Part shown: positions 36,587 through 45,566 of the stretch, one piece after another | Layout: every line of letters begins with the position of its first letter | Numbering within the stretch: position 1 is the stretch's first letter | Origin: Pseudomonas fluorescens | GTDB taxonomy: Bacteria > Pseudomonadota > Gammaproteobacteria > Pseudomonadales > Pseudomonadaceae | NCBI RefSeq assembly: GCF_902497875.1 | Contig: NZ_CABVHY010000015.1 | Location: forward strand, 108,441 to 172,440 | Direction of reading: 5' to 3' | Length of the DNA: 64,000 nt | The notes under the pieces: generated by a model | What the model was told of the DNA's origin: nothing | The model's database searches: none | The model's input: only the letters and a program-made list of their open reading frames with translations | Position numbers and translations under genes: made by a program

Positions 36587-39448
36587 ATGCTCGAGCTCAC
36601 CATAGAGCAGATATCCATGGGCCAGTCGGCTGTGGATAAGTCCGCGGCACTCCATCTGCTTGCCGAAAAGCTGGTCGACGATGGTCTGGTCGAAGAGGGG
36701 TACCTCAGCGGCTTGCAGGCGCGAGAAGCCCAGGGCTCGACCTTTCTCGGTCAAGGTATTGCGATCCCCCACGGCACTCCCGAAACCCGCGACAAAGTGT
36801 TCACTACCGGCGTGCGCCTGTTGCAGTTCCCCGAAGGGGTGGACTGGGGTGACGGCCAGATCGTCTACCTGGCGATCGGCATTGCCGCCAAATCCGATGA
36901 ACACTTGCGCTTGTTGCAATTGCTCACCCGCGCCCTCGGTGAAACCGATCTGGGCCAGGCCCTGCGCCGCGCCAGTTCCGCCGAGGCCTTGCTGAAGCTG
37001 CTGCAAGGCGCGCCGCAAGAGCTGGCGCTGGACGCGCAGATGATCGGCTTGGGCGTGTCGGCCGATGATTTCGAAGAGTTGGTCTGGCGCGGCGCGCGTT
37101 TGCTGCGCCAGGCCGACTGCGTCAGCAATGGGTTTTCCGCAGTGTTGCAGCAGGTTGACGCGTTGCCACTGGGCGATGGCCTGTGGTGGTTGCACAGCGA
37201 ACAGACGGTCAAGCGTCCGGGCCTGGCCTTCGTCACGCCGGACAAACCGATTCGCTACCTCGGCCAGCCGCTCAGCGGTCTGTTTTGCCTGGCCAGCCTG
37301 GGGGAAGCCCATCAAGCGTTGCTCGAACGTCTCTGTGCCTTGCTGATTGAAGGTCGCGGACATGAACTGGGGCGTGCCACCAGCAGCCGTGCGGTGCTGG
37401 AAGTGCTCGGCGGCGAAGTGCCGGCCGACTGGCCGAGTGCCCGTATCGCCTTGGCCAATGCCCACGGTCTGCATGCGCGCCCGGCGAAGATTCTGGCGCA
37501 GCTGGCGAAAAGTTTTGAAGGCGAGATTCGCGTGCGGATCGTTGATGGCCAGGAGAGTGCGGTGTCGGTGAAGAGCCTGAGCAAGTTGCTCAGCCTCGGC
37601 GCCCATCGTGGCCAGGTGCTTGAGTTTATCGCTGAGCCAAGCATTGCAGCGGATGCCTTGCCAGCCTTGCTGGCGGCTATCGAAGAGGGGCTCGGCGAGG
37701 AAGTCGAGCCGTTGCCGGCGGTCAGTGCACCCCGTGAAGTCATTGCTGAAGTCGCCCAGGTGCTGGTGGCTCCGGCCTCGGGCAGCCTGGTTCAGGCTAT
37801 CGCCGCCGCGCCGGGGATCGCCATCGGTCCGGCGCACATTCAAGTGCTGCAACCGATTGATTACCCGTTGCGCGGCGAGTCCGCCGCCATTGAGCGCGAG
37901 CGTCTGAAGCAAGCGCTGAGCGAAGTTCGTCGCGACATCGAAGGCTTGATTCAGCGCAGCAAGGCCAAGGCTATCCGGGAGATTTTCATCACCCACCAGG
38001 AAATGCTCGACGATCCGGAGCTGACCGACGAGGTCGACACCCGTCTCAAGCAGGGCGAAAGCGCCGAGGCGGCATGGATGGCGGTCGTCGAGGCCGCGGC
38101 CAGACAACAGGAATCACTGCAGGATGCCTTGCTGGCCGAGCGTGCAGCGGACTTGCGGGATGTCGGACGCCGGGTGCTGGCGCAGTTGTGTGGCGTCGAA
38201 AGCCCGGTCGAACCAGAGCAAGCCTATATTCTGGTGATGGACGAGGTCGGCCCCTCGGACGTGGCGCGCCTCGATCCCGCACGGGTTGCCGGCATTCTGA
38301 CCGCCCGCGGTGGCGCCACTGCCCACAGCGCGATTGTGGCCCGGGCCTTGGGCATTCCGGCGCTGGTCGGTGCTGGCGCCGCGGTATTGCTGCTGGCACC
38401 GGGCACGCCGCTGTTGCTCGACGGTCAACGCGGTCGGCTGCATGTGGATGCCGATGCCGCGACCTTGCAGCGCGCCATTGAAGAGCGCGACACCCGCGAG
38501 CAACGTCTGCAGGCAGCTGCCGCCCGGCGTCACGAACCGGCAATCACCACCGATGGCCACGCCGTTGAAGTGTTCGCCAACATCGGCGAAAGCGCCGGTG
38601 TCACCAGCGCAGTCGAGCAGGGCGCCGAAGGCATAGGCCTGCTGCGCACCGAACTGATTTTCATGGCCCATCCGCAAGCGCCGGATGAGGCGACCCAGGA
38701 AACCGAATACCGCCGGGTACTCGATGGCCTGGCCGGGCGACCTTTGGTGGTCCGGACCCTGGATGTCGGCGGTGACAAGCCGTTGCCTTACTGGCCCATC
38801 GCCAAGGAAGAAAACCCTTTCCTCGGGGTTCGCGGCATTCGGTTGACCCTGCAACGTCCGCAGGTCATGGAAGCCCAGTTGCGCGCCTTGCTGCGAGCCG
38901 CTGATAACCGGCCGTTGCGCATCATGTTCCCGATGGTCGGCAGTGTTGATGAATGGCGCCAGGCCCGGGACATGACCGAACGCCTGCGCCTGGAAATTCC
39001 GGTGGCCGACCTGCAACTGGGGATCATGATCGAAGTGCCATCGGCAGCGCTGCTTGCCCCGGTACTGGCCAAGGAAGTCGACTTCTTCAGCGTCGGCACC
39101 AACGACCTGACCCAATACACCCTGGCGATCGACCGCGGCCATCCGACCCTGTCGGCCCAGGCCGATGGCTTGCACCCGGCGGTCTTGATGCTGATCGACA
39201 TCACCGTGCGCGCGGCCCATGCCCATGGCAAATGGGTCGGTGTCTGCGGAGAGCTGGCGGCGGACCCACTGGCTGTACCGGTGCTGGTGGGGCTGGGGGT
39301 GGATGAGTTGAGCGTGTCGGCACGCAGCATTCCCGAGGTCAAGGCGAGGGTTCGCGAACTCAGCCTGAGCCAGGCAAAAATTCTCGCTCAGCAGGCGTTG
39401 GCCGTGGGCTGCGCCGATGAAGTACGCGCTCTTGTGGAGGCCCTGTAA
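36587..39448 (+). CDS. fruB: Fructose PTS multiphosphoryl protein (EIIA-HPr-EI)
   Basis: 953 residues. A fructose-type EIIA domain with active His62 (I-P-H-G) is followed by a middle segment (about 150-285) that looks like a second, divergent EIIA, then HPr with His296 (H-G-L-H-A-R-P), then Enzyme I with the phosphohistidine His580 in G-G-A-T-A-H-S and a C-terminal PEP-binding barrel. It carries phosphate from PEP to FruA. The ATG at 36587 has AGGAGA upstream. Its stop overlaps the fruK start (TAATG). Confidence 0.96.
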   Translation: MLELTIEQISMGQSAVDKSAALHLLAEKLVDDGLVEEGYLSGLQAREAQGSTFLGQGIAIPHGTPETRDKVFTTGVRLLQFPEGVDWGDGQIVYLAIGIAAKSDEHLRLLQLLTRALGETDLGQALRRASSAEALLKLLQGAPQELALDAQMIGLGVSADDFEELVWRGARLLRQADCVSNGFSAVLQQVDALPLGDGLWWLHSEQTVKRPGLAFVTPDKPIRYLGQPLSGLFCLASLGEAHQALLERLCALLIEGRGHELGRATSSRAVLEVLGGEVPADWPSARIALANAHGLHARPAKILAQLAKSFEGEIRVRIVDGQESAVSVKSLSKLLSLGAHRGQVLEFIAEPSIAADALPALLAAIEEGLGEEVEPLPAVSAPREVIAEVAQVLVAPASGSLVQAIAAAPGIAIGPAHIQVLQPIDYPLRGESAAIERERLKQALSEVRRDIEGLIQRSKAKAIREIFITHQEMLDDPELTDEVDTRLKQGESAEAAWMAVVEAAARQQESLQDALLAERAADLRDVGRRVLAQLCGVESPVEPEQAYILVMDEVGPSDVARLDPARVAGILTARGGATAHSAIVARALGIPALVGAGAAVLLLAPGTPLLLDGQRGRLHVDADAATLQRAIEERDTREQRLQAAAARRHEPAITTDGHAVEVFANIGESAGVTSAVEQGAEGIGLLRTELIFMAHPQAPDEATQETEYRRVLDGLAGRPLVVRTLDVGGDKPLPYWPIAKEENPFLGVRGIRLTLQRPQVMEAQLRALLRAADNRPLRIMFPMVGSVDEWRQARDMTERLRLEIPVADLQLGIMIEVPSAALLAPVLAKEVDFFSVGTNDLTQYTLAIDRGHPTLSAQADGLHPAVLMLIDITVRAAHAHGKWVGVCGELAADPLAVPVLVGLGVDELSVSARSIPEVKARVRELSLSQAKILAQQALAVGCADEVRALVEAL

Positions 39449-40389
39449 TGGCTAAAATTCTGACCCTGACCCTGAACCCGGCGCTGGACCTCACCGTCCA
39501 GTTAACGAAGCTGGCGCCCGGTCAGGTCAACCGCAGCGATGCCATGCACAGCCACGCCGCCGGCAAGGGCGTAAACGTGGCTCAGGTATTGGCGGATCTT
39601 GGGCATCAGGTGACCGTCAGCGGTTTCCTGGGTGAAGACAATCCACACGCCTTCGAAACGCTGTTTATCCGGCGCGGTTTTTTCGACGAATTCATCCGCG
39701 TGCCCGGAGAAACCCGCAGCAATATCAAACTGGCTGAGGGCGATGGGCGTATCACCGACCTGAACGGACCGGGGCCGCTGGTCAGTGAAGCCGCTCAACA
39801 GGCGTTGCTCGATCGTCTCGAGCAGATCGCCGCCGGGCATGATGCGGTGGTGGTCGCCGGGAGCCTGCCGCGCGGAGTCAGTGCGCAATGGTTTCAAGCG
39901 CTGCTGATTCGGCTGAAGAGCCTCGGTTTGAAAGTCGCCCTGGACACCAGCGGCGCAGCCTTGCGCGCAGGGCTCGCGGCAGGTCCATGGCTGATCAAAC
40001 CCAACACCGAAGAGCTGGCCGAGGCGCTGGACTCCCCGGTGGCGTCGGTGGCGGCACAAGCCGAAGCGGCGAGCCGGTTACAGGCTCAAGGCGTCGAGCA
40101 TGTGGTGATTTCTCATGGTGCCGACGGGGTGAACTGGTTCGGTGTCGGTACTGCCTTGCAGGCATTGCCACCCAGGGTCAGCGTCGCCAGTACCGTGGGT
40201 GCCGGCGATTCCTTGCTGGCCGGGATGCTCCACGGTTTGCTCAGTGCGCATACCCCTGAACAGACCTTGCGCACGGCCACTGCGATTGCTGCCATGGCGG
40301 TGACCCAGATCGGTTTCGGAATCAGCGATGCCACGCAACTGGCGCAGCTCGAGAAGGGGGTGCGTGTTCACCCCCTGACAGAACAATAA
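39448..40389 (+). CDS. fruK: 1-phosphofructokinase
   Basis: 313 residues, PfkB sugar-kinase family. It phosphorylates the fructose-1-phosphate made by FruA to fructose-1,6-bisphosphate. The N-terminus L-T-L-N-P-A-L-D is typical of FruK/PfkB. The A-G-K-G-V-N-V-A motif is near residue 36, and the anion hole/catalytic base G-A-G-D-S near 250. It overlaps fruB by one base and fruA follows after 11 bp. Confidence 0.96.
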   Translation: MAKILTLTLNPALDLTVQLTKLAPGQVNRSDAMHSHAAGKGVNVAQVLADLGHQVTVSGFLGEDNPHAFETLFIRRGFFDEFIRVPGETRSNIKLAEGDGRITDLNGPGPLVSEAAQQALLDRLEQIAAGHDAVVVAGSLPRGVSAQWFQALLIRLKSLGLKVALDTSGAALRAGLAAGPWLIKPNTEELAEALDSPVASVAAQAEAASRLQAQGVEHVVISHGADGVNWFGVGTALQALPPRVSVASTVGAGDSLLAGMLHGLLSAHTPEQTLRTATAIAAMAVTQIGFGISDATQLAQLEKGVRVHPLTEQ

Positions 40390-40400
40390 GAGGGTTTGTA

Positions 40401-42140
40401 ATGAAATTAGCCATTGTTACTGCCTGCCCGAACGGCATGGTCACCAGTGTGCTTTGCGCGCGTTTGCTCGATGCGGCGGCGCAACGCCAGGGCTGGAGCA
40501 CCAGTGTCGAAGTGCATGATGCCGCGCACCCAGAGCGGCAGTTGTCCGCCGCGACTATCGACGACGCCGAATGGCTGCTGGTGGTCAGCAGCACGCCGCT
40601 GAATATGTCGCGTTTTGTTGGCAAACGGGTGTTTCAGAGCACCCCGGCTCAAGCGCTGCAGGATGTTGAAGCTGTGCTGCGCCGTGGGGCCGAAGAGGCG
40701 CAGATCTATGTCGCGCCGCAAGGGCTTGCCGAACCAGCTATCGCCAGCACCAACGCACCCCGGCTGGTGGCGGTGACCGCGTGCCCGACGGGCGTCGCTC
40801 ATACCTTCATGGCCGCTGAAGCCTTGCAGCAAGCGGCCAAACGCCTTGGTTATGACCTGCAAGTAGAAACCCAGGGTTCGGTCGGTGCCCGCACGCCCTT
40901 GAGCGCGACAGCGATTGCCGAGGCCGATGTGGTGTTGCTGGCGGCGGATATCGAAGTCGCCACCGAACGTTTCGCCGGCAAGAAGATTTATCGCTGCGGC
41001 ACCGGCATCGCCTTGAAGCAGGCCGAAGCCACGCTGAACAAGGCGCTGGCCGAGGGTAAACAGGAAAGCGCCGCGACCGCTGGCCAGGGCCCGGCGAAGG
41101 CTGAGAAGACCGGGGTCTACAAGCACCTGCTGACCGGTGTGTCATTCATGTTGCCGATGGTGGTGGCCGGCGGTTTGCTGATCGCCCTCTCGTTCGTTTT
41201 CGGCATCGAAGCGTTCAAGGAGCCTGGCACGCTGGCGGCGGCACTGATGCAGATCGGTGGCGAGACCGCGTTCAAACTGATGGTGCCGTTGCTCGCCGGT
41301 TACATTGCCTACTCGATCGCCGACCGGCCGGGCCTGGCGCCGGGGATGATTGGCGGCTTGCTGGCCAGCACCCTGGGAGCGGGATTTATCGGCGGGATTA
41401 TTGCCGGCTTTATCGCCGGTTACGCGGTCCAGGCGATCAATCGCTGGGTGCGCTTGCCGCAAAGTCTCGAAGCGTTGAAGCCGATCCTGATCATCCCGCT
41501 GCTGGGGAGTCTGTTCACCGGCCTGGTGATGATCTACGTGGTGGGCAAGCCGGTCGCCGGGATGCTCGAAGCCTTGACCCACTTCCTCGACAGCATGGGC
41601 ACCACCAACGCAATCCTGCTCGGGGTGTTGCTCGGCGGCATGATGTGCGTCGACCTCGGTGGACCGATCAACAAAGCCGCCTATGCCTTCTCGGTCGGCC
41701 TGCTGGCCTCGCAAAGTTACGCACCGATGGCCGCGACCATGGCCGCCGGTATGGTGCCGCCGATCGGCATGGGCATCGCCACTTTCATCGCTCGCCGCAA
41801 GTTCGCCCAGGCCGAGCGTGAAGCCGGCAAGGCGGCCTTTGTGCTTGGCCTGTGCTTTATCTCCGAAGGAGCGATTCCGTTTGCCGCCAAGGACCCCTTG
41901 CGAGTGATCCCGGCGAGCATCGCCGGTGGTGCGTTGACTGGCGCATTGTCGATGTACTTCGGCTGCAAGCTGATGGCACCTCACGGGGGGCTATTTGTAA
42001 TGCTGATCCCGAACGCGATCAATCATGCGTTGCTGTACTTGCTGGCGATTGTTGCCGGGAGTTTGCTGACCGCGGTGACGTATGCGCTGATCAAACGCTC
42101 TGAGGAGGTCGAGTTGGTTCTGGAGCCGGTCAAGGCGTAA
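40401..42140 (+). CDS. fruA: PTS fructose transporter subunit EIIBC
   Basis: 579 residues. Two EIIB-type domains are seen in the N-terminus: a first B' copy starting I-V-T-A-C-P-N-G (Cys9) and the second with active Cys128 in T-A-C-P-T-G-V-A-H-T. The EIIC membrane domain (from about 240) has eight or so helices and the conserved G-G-P-x-N-K-A-A-Y motif near 418. It transports and phosphorylates fructose to fructose-1-phosphate in the inner membrane. It ends the fruBKA operon; a REP doublet begins 4 bp after the stop. Confidence 0.96.
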   Translation: MKLAIVTACPNGMVTSVLCARLLDAAAQRQGWSTSVEVHDAAHPERQLSAATIDDAEWLLVVSSTPLNMSRFVGKRVFQSTPAQALQDVEAVLRRGAEEAQIYVAPQGLAEPAIASTNAPRLVAVTACPTGVAHTFMAAEALQQAAKRLGYDLQVETQGSVGARTPLSATAIAEADVVLLAADIEVATERFAGKKIYRCGTGIALKQAEATLNKALAEGKQESAATAGQGPAKAEKTGVYKHLLTGVSFMLPMVVAGGLLIALSFVFGIEAFKEPGTLAAALMQIGGETAFKLMVPLLAGYIAYSIADRPGLAPGMIGGLLASTLGAGFIGGIIAGFIAGYAVQAINRWVRLPQSLEALKPILIIPLLGSLFTGLVMIYVVGKPVAGMLEALTHFLDSMGTTNAILLGVLLGGMMCVDLGGPINKAAYAFSVGLLASQSYAPMAATMAAGMVPPIGMGIATFIARRKFAQAEREAGKAAFVLGLCFISEGAIPFAAKDPLRVIPASIAGGALTGALSMYFGCKLMAPHGGLFVMLIPNAINHALLYLLAIVAGSLLTAVTYALIKRSEEVELVLEPVKA

Positions 42141-42143
42141 AGC

Positions 42144-42243
42144 AAAGATCGCAGCCTGCGGCAGCTCCTACAGGAGTTGCGCGCACCTGCAATATTGTAG
42201 GTGTATGCGGTTGGCGTAGGAGCTGCCGCAGGCTGCGATCTTT
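42144..42243. repeat. REP doublet, family A (second copy)
   Basis: Perfect 28-bp inverted arms (42144-42171 and 42216-42243) with a 44-base spacer, nearly identical to the element at 25961-26058. The spacers differ. It ends in a run of five T, so in the + direction it could also act as a terminator for fruBKA. Confidence 0.87.
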
Positions 42244-42311
42244 TTGCTGTCACCGCCCTTTCATCGCTCCATGCCTAAGCTTTCCTTTTGGATGGTCGAG
42301 GGACAAACACC

Positions 42312-43853
42312 ATGAGCGAATTCGATCTCGGCCGCCGTCGGCTGGTGCAGGCCGTAGGGGCCGGGCTGTTGTTACCCGGCCTGGCACCGGCGGTGATTGC
42401 CTCGGTCAAGGATCGTCCGCAACTCACGGATGGCGTGCAGTCCGGTGACATGCTGGGCGATCGAGCGCTGATCTGGAGCCGCAGCGACCGCCCGGCGCGG
42501 ATGGTCGTGGAGTGGGACACTCGCAGCCTGTTCAGCAACCCTCGACGCATCGTGTCGCCATTGACCGATGCCCGCAGTGACTTCACCGCCCGGGTCGAAC
42601 TCACGGGTTTGCCCGCTGATCAAGCGATCTTCTATCGGGTGTTGTTCGAAGATGCCCAGAGCGGCGTGGCCAGCGAGCCCTGGTTCGGCCACCTGCGCAG
42701 CGTGCCACAGCAACGGCGCGATATTCGGTTCGTCTGGAGCGGTGATACGGTTGGCCAGGGGTTCGGCATCAACCCCGAGATTGGCGGTATGCGCATCTAT
42801 GAGGCAATGCGCTTGCGTCTGCCGGACTTCTTTATTCACTGCGGCGACAGCATCTACGCCGACGGACCGGTGCCGGCGCAAATCAGTACCGAGGGCGGCC
42901 GTATCTGGCGCAATCTCACTACCGAGGTAAAAAGCAAAGTCGCCGAAACCCTCGGCGATTACCGCGGCAACTACCGCTACAACCTGATGGATGAAAACAT
43001 TCGTCGCTTCAACGCCCAAGTGCCGCAGATCTGGCAGTGGGACGATCACGAAGTAGTCAACAACTGGTCGCCCGGCAAACAACTGGATGGGCGCTACCAC
43101 AACAAAGATATCCACAACCTGGTGGGGCGGGCCCGCCAGGCTTGGCTCGAATATGCACCGATGCGTTTACAGCGCGCCGATCAGGGCGGGCGGATCTATC
43201 GCAAGCTGAGCTACGGACCGTTGCTGGAGGTATTTGTACTGGATATGCGCAGCTATCGCGGTGCCAACGACGACAATCTCGGCGGCGCCAAACCTTTCCT
43301 TGGTCGCGAGCAACTGGACTGGCTCAAGCGCGAGTTGAAGGGTTCCAGCGCGCAGTGGAAAGTCATCGCCGCCGACATGCCGATCGGCCTCGGAGTGCCG
43401 GATGGTGAACTGAGCCCTGGCGTACCGCGCTGGGACGCGGTGGCCAATGGCGACCCGGGTCAGGCTCAGGGACGAGAACTGGAAATCGCCGAGCTGCTGG
43501 GGTTCCTGCGGGCGCAGCAGGTGCGCAATTACCTGTGGCTGACGGCCGACGTGCATTATTGCGCAGCGCACCACTATCATCCGGACCGGGCGGCGTTTCA
43601 GGACTTCGAACCGTTCTGGGAATTTGTCGCGGGCCCCTTGAACGCCGGCAGTTTCGGGCCCGATACGCTGGACAAGACGTTTGGTCCCGAAGTGGTGTTC
43701 GAAAAGGCCCCCCCGGCGCAAAATACCTCGCCATTTGCCGGGTTTCAGTTTTTCGGAGAAGTGAACATCGATGGGCAGACCGCCGAAATGAGCATCATCT
43801 TGCGGGATCTGGATGGGGTGGCGGTGTTCGAGCAGAAGTTGCAGCCAATCTGA
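42312..43853 (+). CDS. PhoD-like alkaline phosphatase/phosphodiesterase
   Basis: 513 residues. The N-terminus has a twin-arginine signal (R8-R9-R10-L-V-Q followed by a hydrophobic stretch to about residue 30), so Tat export to the periplasm is likely. An N-terminal Fn3-like domain (to about 130) precedes the PhoD catalytic domain, with G-D-x-I-Y-A near 180, the D-D-H-E motif near 242 and a late A-D-V-H-Y near 415. It probably removes phosphate from organic esters using Ca/Fe. The ATG at 42312 is preferred over 42288 because it gives a compact signal. It is monocistronic in appearance. Confidence 0.88.
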   Translation: MSEFDLGRRRLVQAVGAGLLLPGLAPAVIASVKDRPQLTDGVQSGDMLGDRALIWSRSDRPARMVVEWDTRSLFSNPRRIVSPLTDARSDFTARVELTGLPADQAIFYRVLFEDAQSGVASEPWFGHLRSVPQQRRDIRFVWSGDTVGQGFGINPEIGGMRIYEAMRLRLPDFFIHCGDSIYADGPVPAQISTEGGRIWRNLTTEVKSKVAETLGDYRGNYRYNLMDENIRRFNAQVPQIWQWDDHEVVNNWSPGKQLDGRYHNKDIHNLVGRARQAWLEYAPMRLQRADQGGRIYRKLSYGPLLEVFVLDMRSYRGANDDNLGGAKPFLGREQLDWLKRELKGSSAQWKVIAADMPIGLGVPDGELSPGVPRWDAVANGDPGQAQGRELEIAELLGFLRAQQVRNYLWLTADVHYCAAHHYHPDRAAFQDFEPFWEFVAGPLNAGSFGPDTLDKTFGPEVVFEKAPPAQNTSPFAGFQFFGEVNIDGQTAEMSIILRDLDGVAVFEQKLQPI

Positions 43854-44105
43854 GGCTGTGTTCGAGGACCTCGCTCATCTGTTCAATGATCCAGGTTGCA
43901 TTTAACCCCTTTTCCACCACCTCGCATCTGGACATCATCGGGTCGGCCGGACCTGTGTCTGGCTGGCCATGGCCTGGCGTTTGCGCAAGAGCCGGTTGCC
44001 AGGCTGAAGCCAAACCGCCCGGTTCATGTAAAATGCCGCGTTTTCTCCCATGGGAAGCCCGCGCTGCGTGCGACCCTCGATGATCCGCTCCTTTGAGGAC
44101 CTGAG

Positions 44106-45287
44106 ATGACCCGTATCGGAACTCCATTGTCGCCAACCGCGACCCGCGTTTTGCTGTGTGGCTGCGGCGAGCTGGGCAAGGAAGTGGTAATCGAGCTGCA
44201 ACGCCTGGGCGTTGAAGTGATCGCCGTGGATCGCTACGCCAACGCACCGGCCATGCAAGTGGCCCATCGCAGTCATGTGATCAACATGCTCGATGGCGCG
44301 GCGCTGCGTGCGGTGATCGAAGCGGAGAAGCCGCACTTCATCGTGCCGGAAATCGAAGCCATCGCCACTGCTACCCTGGTGGAGCTGGAGGCCGAAGGCT
44401 TTACCGTGATTCCGACTGCCCGTGCCGCGCAGCTGACCATGAACCGCGAAGGTATCCGGCGTCTGGCCGCTGAAGAGCTGGACCTGCCGACCTCGCCGTA
44501 CCACTTCGCCGACACTGTCGAAGACTATCGCAAGGCGGTCGAGGATCTGGGCTTCCCGTGCGTGGTCAAGCCGGTGATGAGTTCCTCGGGCAAAGGCCAG
44601 AGCCTGCTGCGCAGCGTCGATGACGTGCAGAAGGCTTGGGATTATGCGCAAGAAGGCGGTCGTGCCGGCAAGGGGCGGGTGATCATCGAAGGTTTTATCG
44701 ACTTCGATTACGAGATCACTCTGCTGACTGTGCGCCATATCGGCGGCACCACCTTCTGCGCGCCGGTCGGCCACCGCCAGGAGAAGGGCGATTACCAGGA
44801 ATCCTGGCAGCCGCAGGCCATGAGCCCGATTGCCTTGGCGGAATCCGAGCGGGTTGCCAAAGCGGTGACCGAAGCCTTGGGTGGTCGGGGACTGTTCGGC
44901 GTCGAGCTGTTCATCAAGGGCGATCAGGTGTGGTTCAGCGAAGTTTCGCCACGTCCCCATGACACCGGTCTGGTGACGCTGATTTCTCAGGACCTGTCGC
45001 AGTTCGCCTTGCATGCGCGGGCGATTCTGGGGTTGCCGATTCCATTGATCCGTCAGTTCGGTCCATCGGCTTCGGCGGTGATTCTGGTGGAAGGGCAGTC
45101 GACCCAGACTGCTTTCGCCAACCTGGGTGCGGCATTGAGCGAGCCGGATACGGCATTGCGTCTGTTCGGCAAGCCGGAAGTCAATGGTCAGCGCCGGATG
45201 GGTGTTGCCTTGGCTCGTGATGAGTCGATTGAAACTGCTCGCGCGAAAGCGACCCGCGCCGCTCAGGCTGTTGTTGTAGAGCTGTAG
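44106..45287 (+). CDS. purT: Formate-dependent phosphoribosylglycinamide formyltransferase
   Basis: 393 residues, ATP-grasp family. It formylates GAR with formate and ATP in purine synthesis, an alternative to PurN. The N-terminus L-L-C-G-C-G-E-L-G-K-E is typical, as are V-V-K-P-V-M-S-S-S-G-K-G-Q near residue 155 and the E-V-S-P-R-P-H-D-T-G motif near 280. GAGGACCTGAG precedes the ATG. It appears to be a single-gene unit with a 252-bp leader. Confidence 0.97.
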   Translation: MTRIGTPLSPTATRVLLCGCGELGKEVVIELQRLGVEVIAVDRYANAPAMQVAHRSHVINMLDGAALRAVIEAEKPHFIVPEIEAIATATLVELEAEGFTVIPTARAAQLTMNREGIRRLAAEELDLPTSPYHFADTVEDYRKAVEDLGFPCVVKPVMSSSGKGQSLLRSVDDVQKAWDYAQEGGRAGKGRVIIEGFIDFDYEITLLTVRHIGGTTFCAPVGHRQEKGDYQESWQPQAMSPIALAESERVAKAVTEALGGRGLFGVELFIKGDQVWFSEVSPRPHDTGLVTLISQDLSQFALHARAILGLPIPLIRQFGPSASAVILVEGQSTQTAFANLGAALSEPDTALRLFGKPEVNGQRRMGVALARDESIETARAKATRAAQAVVVEL

Positions 45288-45300
45288 ACCGAGTCGCGGC

Positions 45301-45386
45301 TATCGCGAGCAGGCTCGCTCCCACAGGGGGCCGCGTTCTGTCAGAAGGAATGCGGTCCCAATGTGGGAGCGAGCCTGCTCGCGATA
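45301..45386. repeat. REP doublet, family C
   Basis: Perfect 25-bp inverted arms at 45301-45325 (TATCGCGAGCAGGCTCGCTC and 5 more) and 45362-45386 around a 36-base spacer. It lies 13 bp after the purT stop. Confidence 0.87.
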
Positions 45387-45422
45387 TAGGTCTATCAGGT
45401 AACCCGGTTCAAATCGGGGATA

Positions 45423-45566
45423 TGTAGCAGCTGCCGAGCTCGCGAGGCTGCGTTCGGTCGAAGCGGTCGTCGTTGGTTAAACGCGATTTAATTGATACGG
45501 CGCGGTTGCAGGTTTTATGACCCCTACGCGGTCGAACGCAGGCTTGCGGGCTCGCCAGCGGCTACA
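45423..45566. repeat. REP-like doublet, family E, overlapping a gene end
   Basis: The left arm 45423-45457 (TGTAGCAGCTGCCGAGCTCG onward) is the inverse of the right arm 45533-45566 with about six mismatches over 34 bases. The right arm lies inside the 3' end of the minus-strand CorC-like gene and encodes its last residues before the stop at 45524. A related doublet lies at 52671-52799. Confidence 0.75.
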
